Assembly (NCBI GenBank): GCA_946481495.1
Contig: CAMLNW010000175.1
Location: forward strand, 1 to 6,088
From: an uncultured Actinomycetes bacterium
Lineage (GTDB): Bacteria > Actinomycetota > Thermoleophilia > Solirubrobacterales > Thermoleophilaceae
Direction of reading: 5' to 3'
Length of the DNA stretch: 6,088 bases
Positions 1-6,088 of the stretch are shown piece after piece; position 1 is the first letter of the stretch; the number at the start of each line of letters is the position of its first letter. The notes under the pieces were generated by a model. That model was not told the origin of the DNA and searched no databases. It was given only the letters and a program-made list of their open reading frames with translations. A program made the translations under genes and the position numbers.

Positions 1-37
1 GCACCGCCCGACGTGAAGCGGAGCGCTCTCGCGGTAG

Positions 38-1411
38 CTACTGGTTCTGGTCGGCCCCGGTGACGACCACTACGGTCGCATCACCGGCCAGAGCCTGGCT
101 CTCGGCGTCGATCGCCTCGCGCTGAGAGATGTCGAGGCGGCGGCCCACGTCGGCCGCCTCGCGCTCCGCTCCAGGGGCGTAGAGCACGACGGACTCGGCT
201 CGCTCCTGGTCGAAGTTGTTCGTCACGGTGCCGAGCTGGAAGCCCTCGCCGACGATCTTGTCGCCGACGGTGGCGGCCAGGCCCGGAACGGTGGTTCCGT
301 TGAGGACGGCCACGGTCACCTGTGAGGGGTCGATCGGGGGCGCGGAGCTGCCGCCGCTGGACCCGCCACCGCCACTGGTACTCCCGCCCGTGGCGAGCCC
401 GGCGTCACTGCCACCGCCATCCGAGCTGTCGTCGCCGCCGGTCAGCTGCAGGACGCCGAAGGCGACGACCGCGATCGCGACCATCGCCGCCACGACGAGC
501 AGTATCGGCCGGCGGCCGGCGGCGCTGCTCGACGAGCGCTCGTTCTCGGAGTCCGGGCGGCTCTCCGCATAGGGCGGCAGGATCGCTCCGCGGTCGCGGG
601 CGTAGCCGGTCGCAGGCGCCGGGGCACCGCGGCGCTGGTAGGGACGCGGCGGGACCGGCGGGCGCGGTGCGCTAGCGGCCGGCGTCGCCGGGACGACGTC
701 GTGCTCGTCGGTGAAGTCGATGTCGGAGTGCTCGTCCTCGGGACGCCACTCGCCCGTTCCGGGATCGTCGGCATCGAGCTCGTCCGCCTCGCCGGTGTCA
801 CCCGGGCGGTAGACGGCGGTCTCGTCGCCGTCGACTACGGGCTCGTCGCCGGTGGTCTGCTCGCCGTCCGCATCGTCCTCGGGCATGTCGTCGAAGCCTT
901 CGTCGGTCTCGCCGTCCGCGCCAGCAGCGGTCTCCTCGCCATCGCCGTCCTCGTCGTCATCCGGCGGGAGCGGCGGCGGATGCACGACCGTGTCCATCGC
1001 CGTGATGTCCTGCTCCTGGTCCCCGTTGAAGTCCTGGTCGTCATCGGTCCCCTCGTCAGCGCCAGCGGCTGCGGGGGTCGCCGGCGCTGGCCCGCGCGCG
1101 ATCGCTGGAGCGGCGCCTGCGGCTGAGGCAGCGCCCGGCGTCGCCGGCTGCACTCCGGGCGGTCGCGGCACCGGCGGCGGAGTCCCGCCCGGGATCGGCC
1201 GCGACGGAGCGGGCCGTGAGACCGGCTGCGCCACCACACCGCGAGGCTCGGCCGGCACCGCCGGCGACGGTCCGCGCTCCGGCGCCCGGCCCGCCCACTC
1301 GCGCAGCCGCTTGACGTCGCGCGCCTGCGAGAAGTAGAGGGCGGACAGCACTGCCAGGCCGAGGACGGCGGCGAAGCCCGCGTACGAGCCGATCTCTTGG
1401 ATGATCTCCAT
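38..1411 (-). CDS. Two-helix membrane protein with C-terminal LytR_C domain
   Basis: The 457-residue product has a hydrophobic helix at about 9-28, then RDVKRLREW, a Pro/Ala-rich stretch (about 42-118), a strongly acidic Asp/Glu/Gly stretch (about 119-240), another Pro-rich part, a second helix at about 302-322, a Gly/Ser linker (about 325-357), and a compact domain at about 365-452. That domain (VTVAVLNGTTVPGLA, then VVLYAPG and VVVVTG) matches LytR_C as I know it. Basic residues after helix 1 and before helix 2 predict that the disordered linker is cytoplasmic and the LytR_C domain faces outward. The catalytic LCP phosphotransferase domain is absent, so this is a stand-alone LytR_C protein, broadly like mycobacterial VirR. 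A role in assembling or attaching wall glycopolymers is inferred from the domain and from the sugar genes upstream. The ATG start keeps the first helix, and no later start would. It lies 18 bases after the dehydratase stop and has no clear Shine-Dalgarno sequence. Last gene of the apparent operon. Confidence 0.85.
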   Translation of the reverse strand: MEIIQEIGSYAGFAAVLGLAVLSALYFSQARDVKRLREWAGRAPERGPSPAVPAEPRGVVAQPVSRPAPSRPIPGGTPPPVPRPPGVQPATPGAASAAGAAPAIARGPAPATPAAAGADEGTDDDQDFNGDQEQDITAMDTVVHPPPLPPDDDEDGDGEETAAGADGETDEGFDDMPEDDADGEQTTGDEPVVDGDETAVYRPGDTGEADELDADDPGTGEWRPEDEHSDIDFTDEHDVVPATPAASAPRPPVPPRPYQRRGAPAPATGYARDRGAILPPYAESRPDSENERSSSSAAGRRPILLVVAAMVAIAVVAFGVLQLTGGDDSSDGGGSDAGLATGGSTSGGGGSSGGSSAPPIDPSQVTVAVLNGTTVPGLAATVGDKIVGEGFQLGTVTNNFDQERAESVVLYAPGAEREAADVGRRLDISQREAIDAESQALAGDATVVVVTGADQNQ

Positions 1412-1429
1412 AGAAGAAGTTGGTGAACT

Positions 1430-3304
1430 CTAGTCCGCGTCCACGGCGGCAAGCGCCCGCTCGGCCGACAGCTCGGCGACGGCGCTCGCCAGAGCGGCCG
1501 CGTCGCCGTTGTAGACGAGCTCCTCGATCCGCGCGAAGGCGCCCTCGACCCAGTCCGGGTCGAGCCGCGGGCGGACCGCCGCGACGATCTTCTCGGCCGG
1601 CGTCGGCTGCGGCCGCTCGCCGGGGTCGAACAGCTCCTCGTGGATCTTCTCGCCTGGACGCCGCCCGACGATCTCGATCGCGATGTCGACGTCGGGCTCC
1701 TTGCCGGACAGCCGGATCATGTTGCGCGCCAGGTCGACGATCTTCACCGGATCGCCCATCTCGAGCACGAAGACCTGCGAGCCGGTCGTCAGGTCGCCCG
1801 AGCGGATGATCAGCTGGACCGCCTCGGGGATCGTCATGAAGTAGCGCGTCATCGACTCGTCGGTGACCGTCACCGGGCCGCCGGCCGCGATCTGGCGGCG
1901 GAAGATCGGCACCACCGAGCCCGACGAGCCGAGCACGTTGCCGAACCGCACCGCCGCGAAGCGCGTGCCGTGGAAGCGGTTCTGCGCCGCCTCGATCGCC
2001 CACTCGGCGAGCGCCTTCGAGGCGCCCATCACGGTCGCGGGCGCGACGGCCTTGTCGGTCGAGACGAGGATGAAGCGCTCGGCGCCCGACTCGCCCGCGG
2101 CAGCCGCCACGATCCGTGTCGCGACGGCGTTGTTGCGCACCGCCTCGACCGGGTTCTCCTCCATCAGCGGCACGTGCTTGTAAGCGGCGGCGTGGAAGAC
2201 GACGGTCGGACGCTCCTCGGCGAACAGCTCGCCCATCCGCGTCGCGTCCTTGCAGTCGGCGAGCACCGCGACGAGGTTGCCGTAGTGGCGGTCGTCCTCG
2301 AGCTCGCGACGGATCTCGAAGAGGTTGTTCTCGGCGTGGTCGACAAGCACCAGCCGCTTCGGCTTGACGCGCGCGATCTGGCGGCAGAGCTCGGAGCCGA
2401 TCGAGCCGCCGGCGCCGGTCACCAGCACGACTTCGCCGGTCAGGTAGGCGCCGACGCGGTCGACCTCGACGCGCACCGGCTCGCGGCCGAGCACGTCCTC
2501 GACCTGGACCTCGCGCACCTGGCGCAACAGGTTGGTCCCGCGCGACAGCAGCTCGAAGGTCGTCGGCAGCGTGCGGACCGGGATGTTGCGCTCGCGGCAG
2601 GCGGTGACGACCTTCTGGCGCAGCATGCCGGGCGCCGAGGGGATTGCGATCACGACCTCGTCGGGCTTGGTGTCGTCGAGCACGCGCGGCAGGTCGTCGG
2701 TGCTGCCGTGGACGCGGTAGCCGCCGACGACCATTCCCTGCTTGCGCGGGTCGTCGTCGACGAATCCGATCACCGCGGTCGACAGCTCGGGGTTGCGGCG
2801 CAGCTCCATCGCGACCTGCTGGCCGCCGTTGCCGGCGCCGACGATCAGCACCTCGTTGGTGGCGCGCGCGACCAATGGCCGGCGCAGCTGACGCTCGACC
2901 AGCGCCCGCACCGCGAAGCGGGCGCCCGAGACCAGCGCCAGGGTGAGCAGGAAGTCGAGCGCGATCACGCCGCGCGGCGGATCGACGTCGCCCGGCGAGA
3001 AAAGGAAGCTCAGCCCGATCAAGGCGAAGCTCGAGACGATCACCGCCTTGACGATCGACTCGAAGTCGGCCTGGTCGACGAACCGCCACAGCTTCGAATA
3101 GAGCCCGAACGCTGCGAACAGCGCCAGTTTCAGCACCACGACGAAGACGATCGTGTCGGTCAGCAGCTCCTCGTAGCGCGGCGGAATGCCCTCGTCGAAG
3201 CGCAGCACGTACGCGAGGTAGTAGGCGAGCGCCACCAGGCAGGCATCGACCGCCACCTGGCCGATCCGACGCACGCCGACCGAAGATGTCAGGCGGGAGG
3301 GCAA
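1430..3304 (-). CDS. Membrane-anchored nucleotide-sugar 4,6-dehydratase (WbpM/FlaA1/PglF/CapD family)
   Basis: About 624 residues, the usual length for large membrane-anchored members of this family. Four hydrophobic segments lie at about 15-34, 50-68, 84-102 and 112-132. A first Rossmann-like domain follows, with VLIVGAGNGG at 152-161. The catalytic extended-SDR domain begins at about 290, with the cofactor loop VTGAGGSIGSEL at 295-306. Family motifs are HAAAYKHVPLMEENP (371-385), STDKAV (415-420), VMGASK (425-430), RFGNVLGS (453-460) and GRRPGEKIHEELF (547-559). The usual SDR Tyr-xxx-Lys pair appears as Met426/Lys430, with Thr416-Asp417-Lys418, as in WbpM and PglF. Known members convert UDP-GlcNAc to its 4-keto-6-deoxy derivative on the cytoplasmic face; the substrate here is inferred. 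There is no in-frame ATG before residue 166, so the start must be non-ATG. TTG at 3304, five bases after the DUF354 stop, keeps all four helices. GTG at 3274 is the alternative. Function confidence is higher than start confidence. Confidence 0.9.
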   Translation of the reverse strand: MPSRLTSSVGVRRIGQVAVDACLVALAYYLAYVLRFDEGIPPRYEELLTDTIVFVVVLKLALFAAFGLYSKLWRFVDQADFESIVKAVIVSSFALIGLSFLFSPGDVDPPRGVIALDFLLTLALVSGARFAVRALVERQLRRPLVARATNEVLIVGAGNGGQQVAMELRRNPELSTAVIGFVDDDPRKQGMVVGGYRVHGSTDDLPRVLDDTKPDEVVIAIPSAPGMLRQKVVTACRERNIPVRTLPTTFELLSRGTNLLRQVREVQVEDVLGREPVRVEVDRVGAYLTGEVVLVTGAGGSIGSELCRQIARVKPKRLVLVDHAENNLFEIRRELEDDRHYGNLVAVLADCKDATRMGELFAEERPTVVFHAAAYKHVPLMEENPVEAVRNNAVATRIVAAAAGESGAERFILVSTDKAVAPATVMGASKALAEWAIEAAQNRFHGTRFAAVRFGNVLGSSGSVVPIFRRQIAAGGPVTVTDESMTRYFMTIPEAVQLIIRSGDLTTGSQVFVLEMGDPVKIVDLARNMIRLSGKEPDVDIAIEIVGRRPGEKIHEELFDPGERPQPTPAEKIVAAVRPRLDPDWVEGAFARIEELVYNGDAAALASAVAELSAERALAAVDAD

Positions 3305-3309
3305 GGGGC

Positions 3310-4341
3310 TCAGGGTACCGCCGAAAGCAGCATCTGGGCGAGCTCGCGAGGATTCCGCCGGATGCGCTCGCGCGTGGTCTCGGTGCGCTTCTCGACGTCG
3401 ACTGCCTCGGGATCTTGGAGGCGACGCAGGCGGCCGTCGCGCAGCAGGCCCTCGTCGACCGCGCCGAGACGGCCCTCGAAGGTCGTGAAGACCGGCGTTC
3501 CGAGCGCAACGGCCTCGCGATTCATCGTGCCGCCGCCGGAGACGACGAGGTCGGCGTGGGCGATCAGGCTCTGGGCGTCGATCGCGCGCTGCGGGACGAT
3601 CAAGCGGGAACTGCCGGCGGCGGTCGCCTTGAACCGGCCGCCCGCGATCGCGTCGATCTCCTCGCGCTGGCGTGGGGTGCGGGGGAGCACGACGGTCTGG
3701 GCACGGTCGCGCAGTCGCTCCAACACGCGCGGGAAGACCGGGCTCTCGTGGCGGTGGTACAGCGAGGCGTCGGGCGGGGTACGCACCACGGCGATCGGGG
3801 CTGCCGCATCCAGTCCCAGCTCCTCGAGCACCGCCGTGTCCGGCTCGAAATCGGCGAGGTAGTACTCCTCCTTCAATCCCGGGTAGCGGCGCAGCTTGCC
3901 GCGCGCGCCGTAGCGGTCGAGCCGCTCCGGAGGGATCGCATCCGGCACGACAACCGCGCGCGCCAGCCGACAGTTGACGTTGTGCTGAACCGTCGCCCAC
4001 TCGTAGTCGAACGCCGTCGCGGACGGGATCCGCAGCAGTTTGGCCGCGACCATCACGTCATTCGAGGCGTGGCCCATCGCGACGTCGAAGCGACGGCCGC
4101 GCGCCCAGCGCGCCAGTGCGAAGCTGCGCCCGGCGAGACCGGCCGCCTTCGCGGTCAGCTTGTCGCCGGCGTGGCTCCCGATCGCCGTGTGCTCGATCCC
4201 CAGCCGCTCACACAGCTCGAGCGTCTGCGCGAAGTCGCGCGCGGTCACCTCGACCTCGTGCCCGTCCGCCCGCATCGCCTCGATCAGCGGACGCATCACG
4301 AGTACGTGCGGGCTGTTGGTCAGGTCGATCCAGACGCGCAT
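3310..4341 (-). CDS. DUF354 family (COG1817) predicted glycosyltransferase
   Basis: The 343-residue product starts MRVWIDLTNSPHVL, the N-terminal signature of DUF354, a family of soluble proteins predicted to have the GT-B fold related to MurG and WecB but with little experimental characterisation. Other visible elements are FDVAMGHASNDV (85-96), RYPGLKEEYYLADF (152-165) closing the N-terminal half, VVRTPPDASLYH (185-196), and SGGGTMNREAVALGTPV (268-284), which resembles the nucleotide-sugar-binding loop of GT-B enzymes. No signal peptide or membrane helix is seen, so it is probably cytoplasmic. Length is typical, with no sign of truncation. It lies between the sugar aminotransferase and the dehydratase, 29 bases after the former's stop and 5 before the latter's likely start, suggesting work in the same glycan pathway. 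Donor, acceptor and even transferase activity are unproven; a WecB-like epimerase role is an alternative. ATG start with AGGA 11 bases upstream. Confidence 0.87.
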   Translation of the reverse strand: MRVWIDLTNSPHVLVMRPLIEAMRADGHEVEVTARDFAQTLELCERLGIEHTAIGSHAGDKLTAKAAGLAGRSFALARWARGRRFDVAMGHASNDVMVAAKLLRIPSATAFDYEWATVQHNVNCRLARAVVVPDAIPPERLDRYGARGKLRRYPGLKEEYYLADFEPDTAVLEELGLDAAAPIAVVRTPPDASLYHRHESPVFPRVLERLRDRAQTVVLPRTPRQREEIDAIAGGRFKATAAGSSRLIVPQRAIDAQSLIAHADLVVSGGGTMNREAVALGTPVFTTFEGRLGAVDEGLLRDGRLRRLQDPEAVDVEKRTETTRERIRRNPRELAQMLLSAVP

Positions 4342-4352
4342 CGGTGCGGTAA

Positions 4353-4356
4353 TCCT
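4353..4356 (-). promoter_or_regulatory. Weak ribosome binding site of the DUF354 gene
   Basis: AGGA on the minus strand, 11 bases before the ATG at 4341. The spacing is longer than usual, but it is one of the few purine-rich matches ahead of any start in this operon. It supports the ATG beginning MRVWIDLTNSPH. Confidence 0.35.
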
Positions 4357-4370
4357 GGCGTGGCCGGCGG

Positions 4371-5453
4371 TCAGCCGAGCACGTCGGCGACCGCGGCGAC
4401 GACCTCACGGACCTGGGCCTCGGTCAGCTCCGGGCCCATCGGCAACGCCAGGTGCGTCCGTGCAACCGCGTCAGTACCGGGCAGCGACAGACCCTCGGGC
4501 GCATAGCCGGCGGTCGCCGGCTGGCGGTGGATCGGCGTGCGGTAGTAGCCCCGCGCTCCAACGCCCCGCTCCGCGAGCCCGGAGGCCAGCTCGTCGGCGC
4601 GCTCGCTGCGGACGACATAGAGGTGGTGGACGTGCTCGCAGCCGTCGACCGGCGCCGGCAGCTCGACGTGCTGGTCCAGTCCCTCGCGCGTGTAGAGATC
4701 GGCGACTCCGCGGCGCGCGGCGTTCCAACCGTCGAGCTCCGGCAGCAGCACCCGCAGCACCGCCGCCTGCAGCTCGTCGAGACGCGAGTTGTAGCCGACG
4801 TCGACGAACGTCTTCTTGTCGTCGGAGCCGTGGAAGCGAAGCCGTCGCACCGCGGCCGCGACGTCGTCGTCGTCGGTCGTCACGGCGCCCCCGTCACCGA
4901 GGCAGGGCAGGTTCTTCGACGGGAAGAAGGAGAAGGTCGCGGCGTCGCCGAGCGCGCCCGCGCGCTCCCCGCCGAGTCGCGCCCCCGTCGCCTGGGCGGC
5001 GTCCTCGAGCACCGGCAGGCCCAGCTCGCGCAGCTCGGCCATCGGCGCGACGTTGCCGAACAGGTGGACCGCGACGATCGCCTTCGTCCGCGGCGTGATC
5101 GCGGCCTTGACGGTCTCGGCGGTCAGGCACATCGTCTGCGGGTCGACGTCGCAGTAGACGGGCGTCGCACCCGCCGAGATCGTCGCCTCGACGGTCGCGT
5201 AGAAGGTGAACGACGGGCAGACGACCTCGTCCCCCGCACCGACGCCGAGCGCCCGCAGCGCGATCGTGATCGCATCGGTTCCGTTCGCGACGCCGATCGC
5301 GTGACGCACACCGAGATGCTCCGCGAACTCGCGCTCGAACGCCTCGACCTCCGGACCGAGGATGTAGCGGCCGCCGTTGGCGACCTCGCCAAGGCGCGTG
5401 ACGATCCGCGGCAGCTGGCGGTCGAGGCTGGTTGCGAAGAGCGGGACCGCCAT
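4371..5453 (-). CDS. DegT/DnrJ/EryC1/StrS family PLP-dependent sugar aminotransferase
   Basis: The 360-residue product transfers an amino group, usually from glutamate, to a keto-sugar nucleotide in the cytoplasm. It is full length for the family. Visible family features are the opening MAVPLF, NGGRYILGPEVEAFE (26-40), the PLP-phosphate loop VANGTDA (55-61), the ring-stacking region CPSFTFYAT (79-87), LEDAAQATGA (149-158) with Asp151 and Gln154, the Schiff-base lysine Lys180 in FSFFPSKNLPCLGDGG, and the subunit-interface motif GYNSRLDELQAA (220-231). The NGTDA loop resembles C3-aminating members such as WbpE, FdtB and DesV more than C4-aminating PglE or ArnB; this is a judgement from memory, not an alignment. 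It is first in the minus-strand operon with the WbpM-type dehydratase, suggesting a dideoxy amino sugar. The ATG start is well supported because the family often opens with a short run before VPLF. Its ATG overlaps a possible ATG of the divergent DedA gene. Confidence 0.93.
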   Translation of the reverse strand: MAVPLFATSLDRQLPRIVTRLGEVANGGRYILGPEVEAFEREFAEHLGVRHAIGVANGTDAITIALRALGVGAGDEVVCPSFTFYATVEATISAGATPVYCDVDPQTMCLTAETVKAAITPRTKAIVAVHLFGNVAPMAELRELGLPVLEDAAQATGARLGGERAGALGDAATFSFFPSKNLPCLGDGGAVTTDDDDVAAAVRRLRFHGSDDKKTFVDVGYNSRLDELQAAVLRVLLPELDGWNAARRGVADLYTREGLDQHVELPAPVDGCEHVHHLYVVRSERADELASGLAERGVGARGYYRTPIHRQPATAGYAPEGLSLPGTDAVARTHLALPMGPELTEAQVREVVAAVADVLG

Positions 5454-5464
5454 GGAAGCCCGCT
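5440..5464. repeat. Short inverted repeat across the divergent start region
   Basis: AGCGGG (5440-5445) and CCCGCT (5459-5464) form a perfect 6-base inverted repeat with a 13-base spacer, centred on the aminotransferase start codon. It could be an operator half-site pair or simply chance in such GC-rich DNA. No known regulator consensus is recognised. Confidence 0.25.
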
Positions 5465-5470
5465 ACCCTA
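5464..5470. promoter_or_regulatory. Possible bidirectional -10 element (TACCCTA)
   Basis: TACCCT (5464-5469, plus strand) and TAGGGT (5470-5465, minus strand) both fit TAnnnT and overlap with a one-base offset. Transcripts starting about seven bases beyond each would begin roughly 5-6 bases before the minus-strand ATG at 5453 and the plus-strand GTG at 5482, so both would be nearly leaderless. No good -35 hexamer is visible at normal spacing in either direction, so the call is weak. It lies in the only intergenic space between the divergent units. Confidence 0.3.
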
Positions 5471-5481
5471 CCGCCCCTCTC

Positions 5482-6088
5482 GTGCTGCTCGCCTCCCTCA
5501 CCGACCCGATCGTCGAGTTCGCCACCAACGTCGTCGCGGACCTCGGCCTCGCCGGGATCTTCGTCCTGATGACGCTCGAGTCGGCGTGCATCCCGATCCC
5601 CAGCGAGGCGACGATGCTGTTCGCCGGGTTCAACGTCGCGAACGGCGAGTACTCGCTCTTCGCCGCCGTCGCCGTCGGCTCGGTCGCCAACCTCGTCGGC
5701 TCCTGGATCGCCTACGCGATCGGCTACTACGGCCGAATCGACATCCTCGAGAAGCACGGCAAGAAGCTGCACATCAAGCCGAGCCACCTCGAGTGGGCCG
5801 ACCGCTGGTTCGAGCGCCACGGCGATGCCACCGTCTTCTTCTCGCGGATGCTGCCGATCATCCGCACCTTCATCTCGCTCCCGGCCGGCGTCGCGAAGAT
5901 GCCGTTCTGGCGCTTCAGCGCGCTGACACTGCTCGGCTGCATCCCCTGGGTGCTGATGCTGACGTTGATCGGCAAGGCCGCTGGCGACAACTGGGAGGAC
6001 TGGAAGGACTCGCTGCATTACGTCGACTACGCCGTCGCGGCGGCGATCGTGGCGGGCGTGATCTACCTGATCGTGCGCCGCCGACGCC
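5482..6088 (+). CDS. DedA family (SNARE-associated/VTT domain) membrane protein, 3' end outside the window
   Basis: At least 202 residues of an integral membrane protein, still open at the right edge. DedA proteins are usually about 200-220 residues, so little is missing. From the GTG start the visible family features are the acidic, proline-rich motif LESACIPIPSE (32-42; Glu33, Glu42), the re-entrant region LFAGF, GSVANLVGSWIAYAIGYYG (66-84), and the hallmark FFSRMLPIIRTFISLPAG (119-136; Arg122, Arg128, Gly136), followed by hydrophobic segments at about 146-164 and 182-198 and a basic end RRRR. Family members maintain envelope homeostasis, and some move undecaprenyl phosphate or phospholipid across the membrane, which would suit a neighbouring glycan operon; its substrate here is unknown. 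It is divergent from that operon. GTG 5482 is preferred because it starts next to the conserved N-terminus and leaves room for a promoter. ATG 5452 is an in-frame alternative adding ten residues and overlapping the aminotransferase start codon. Confidence 0.9.
   Translation, partial: MLLASLTDPIVEFATNVVADLGLAGIFVLMTLESACIPIPSEATMLFAGFNVANGEYSLFAAVAVGSVANLVGSWIAYAIGYYGRIDILEKHGKKLHIKPSHLEWADRWFERHGDATVFFSRMLPIIRTFISLPAGVAKMPFWRFSALTLLGCIPWVLMLTLIGKAAGDNWEDWKDSLHYVDYAVAAAIVAGVIYLIVRRRR

Noticed and set aside
18..35. GAGCGCTC palindrome just past the LytR_C stop as a terminator
   Set aside because: It has no loop and no T-run, and only 37 bases are available, so a terminator call is not supported.
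325..470. GC-rich repetitive DNA within the LytR_C gene as a tandem repeat or mobile element
   Set aside because: It is explained by the Gly/Ser linker and helix coding sequence; no regular repeat unit was seen.
1056..3509. An 817-codon minus-strand frame overlapping the dehydratase in another phase
   Set aside because: Arg/Ala-rich low-complexity translation without motifs; the overlapping frame carries clear dehydratase motifs throughout.
1640..3862. A 740-codon plus-strand open frame opposite the dehydratase and DUF354 genes
   Set aside because: Its translation is His/Arg/Asp/Ala-rich with no recognisable domain and it crosses two well-supported genes. Long antisense frames are expected in very GC-rich coding DNA.
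3305..4000. N-terminal extension of the dehydratase frame to an ATG at 4000
   Set aside because: The extra 232 residues are Arg/Pro-rich noise lying inside the DUF354 gene; recognisable protein begins near 3304.
3286..4506. A 406-codon plus-strand frame opposite the DUF354 gene
   Set aside because: No domain recognised, biased composition, and fully antisense to a gene with clear family motifs.
4894..6018. A 374-codon minus-strand frame across the DedA gene and the divergent junction
   Set aside because: It runs through DedA on the opposite strand and into the aminotransferase out of frame; its composition is that of an antisense shadow.

Overview
The window is very GC-rich, almost entirely coding, and reads as a cell-envelope glycan locus from a high-GC actinobacterium. 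The combination of genes (a DUF354 protein, a WbpM/CapD-type membrane dehydratase, a stand-alone LytR_C protein and DedA) and the composition would suit Thermoleophilia/Solirubrobacterales, but no taxonomic marker is present, so that placement is an inference.

Four genes lie head to tail on the minus strand and look like one operon, read from right to left: a DegT/DnrJ/EryC1/StrS-family PLP sugar aminotransferase (5453-4371), a DUF354/COG1817 predicted GT-B-fold glycosyltransferase (4341-3310), a membrane-anchored nucleotide-sugar 4,6-dehydratase of the WbpM/FlaA1/PglF/CapD family (3304-1430), and a two-helix membrane protein ending in a LytR_C domain (1411-38). Gaps between them are 29, 5 and 18 bases. 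On the plus strand, a DedA/SNARE-associated membrane protein diverges from the operon and runs off the right edge (about 5482 to beyond 6088). No RNA genes, CRISPR arrays, insertion sequences, attachment sites or convincing terminators were seen. No stretch over 300 bases lacks a gene; the 37 bases left of the LytR_C gene hold nothing recognisable.

A plausible joint role: the dehydratase makes a 4-keto-6-deoxy-(N-acetyl)hexose nucleotide, the aminotransferase aminates that or a related keto-sugar, the DUF354 protein may transfer or otherwise process a sugar, and the LytR_C protein sits in the membrane where glycopolymers are handed to the wall. The pathway is incomplete here (no acetyltransferase, lipid-carrier transferase or flippase), so partner genes are probably outside the window.

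The most unusual DNA-level spot is the divergent junction at about 5440-5482. There the minus-strand ATG and a possible plus-strand ATG overlap in a CCATGG palindrome, and a TACCCTA heptamer offers a TAnnnT -10 element in both directions. I found no convincing wholly new system; the least characterised pieces are the DUF354 protein and the LytR_C protein with its long acidic linker.
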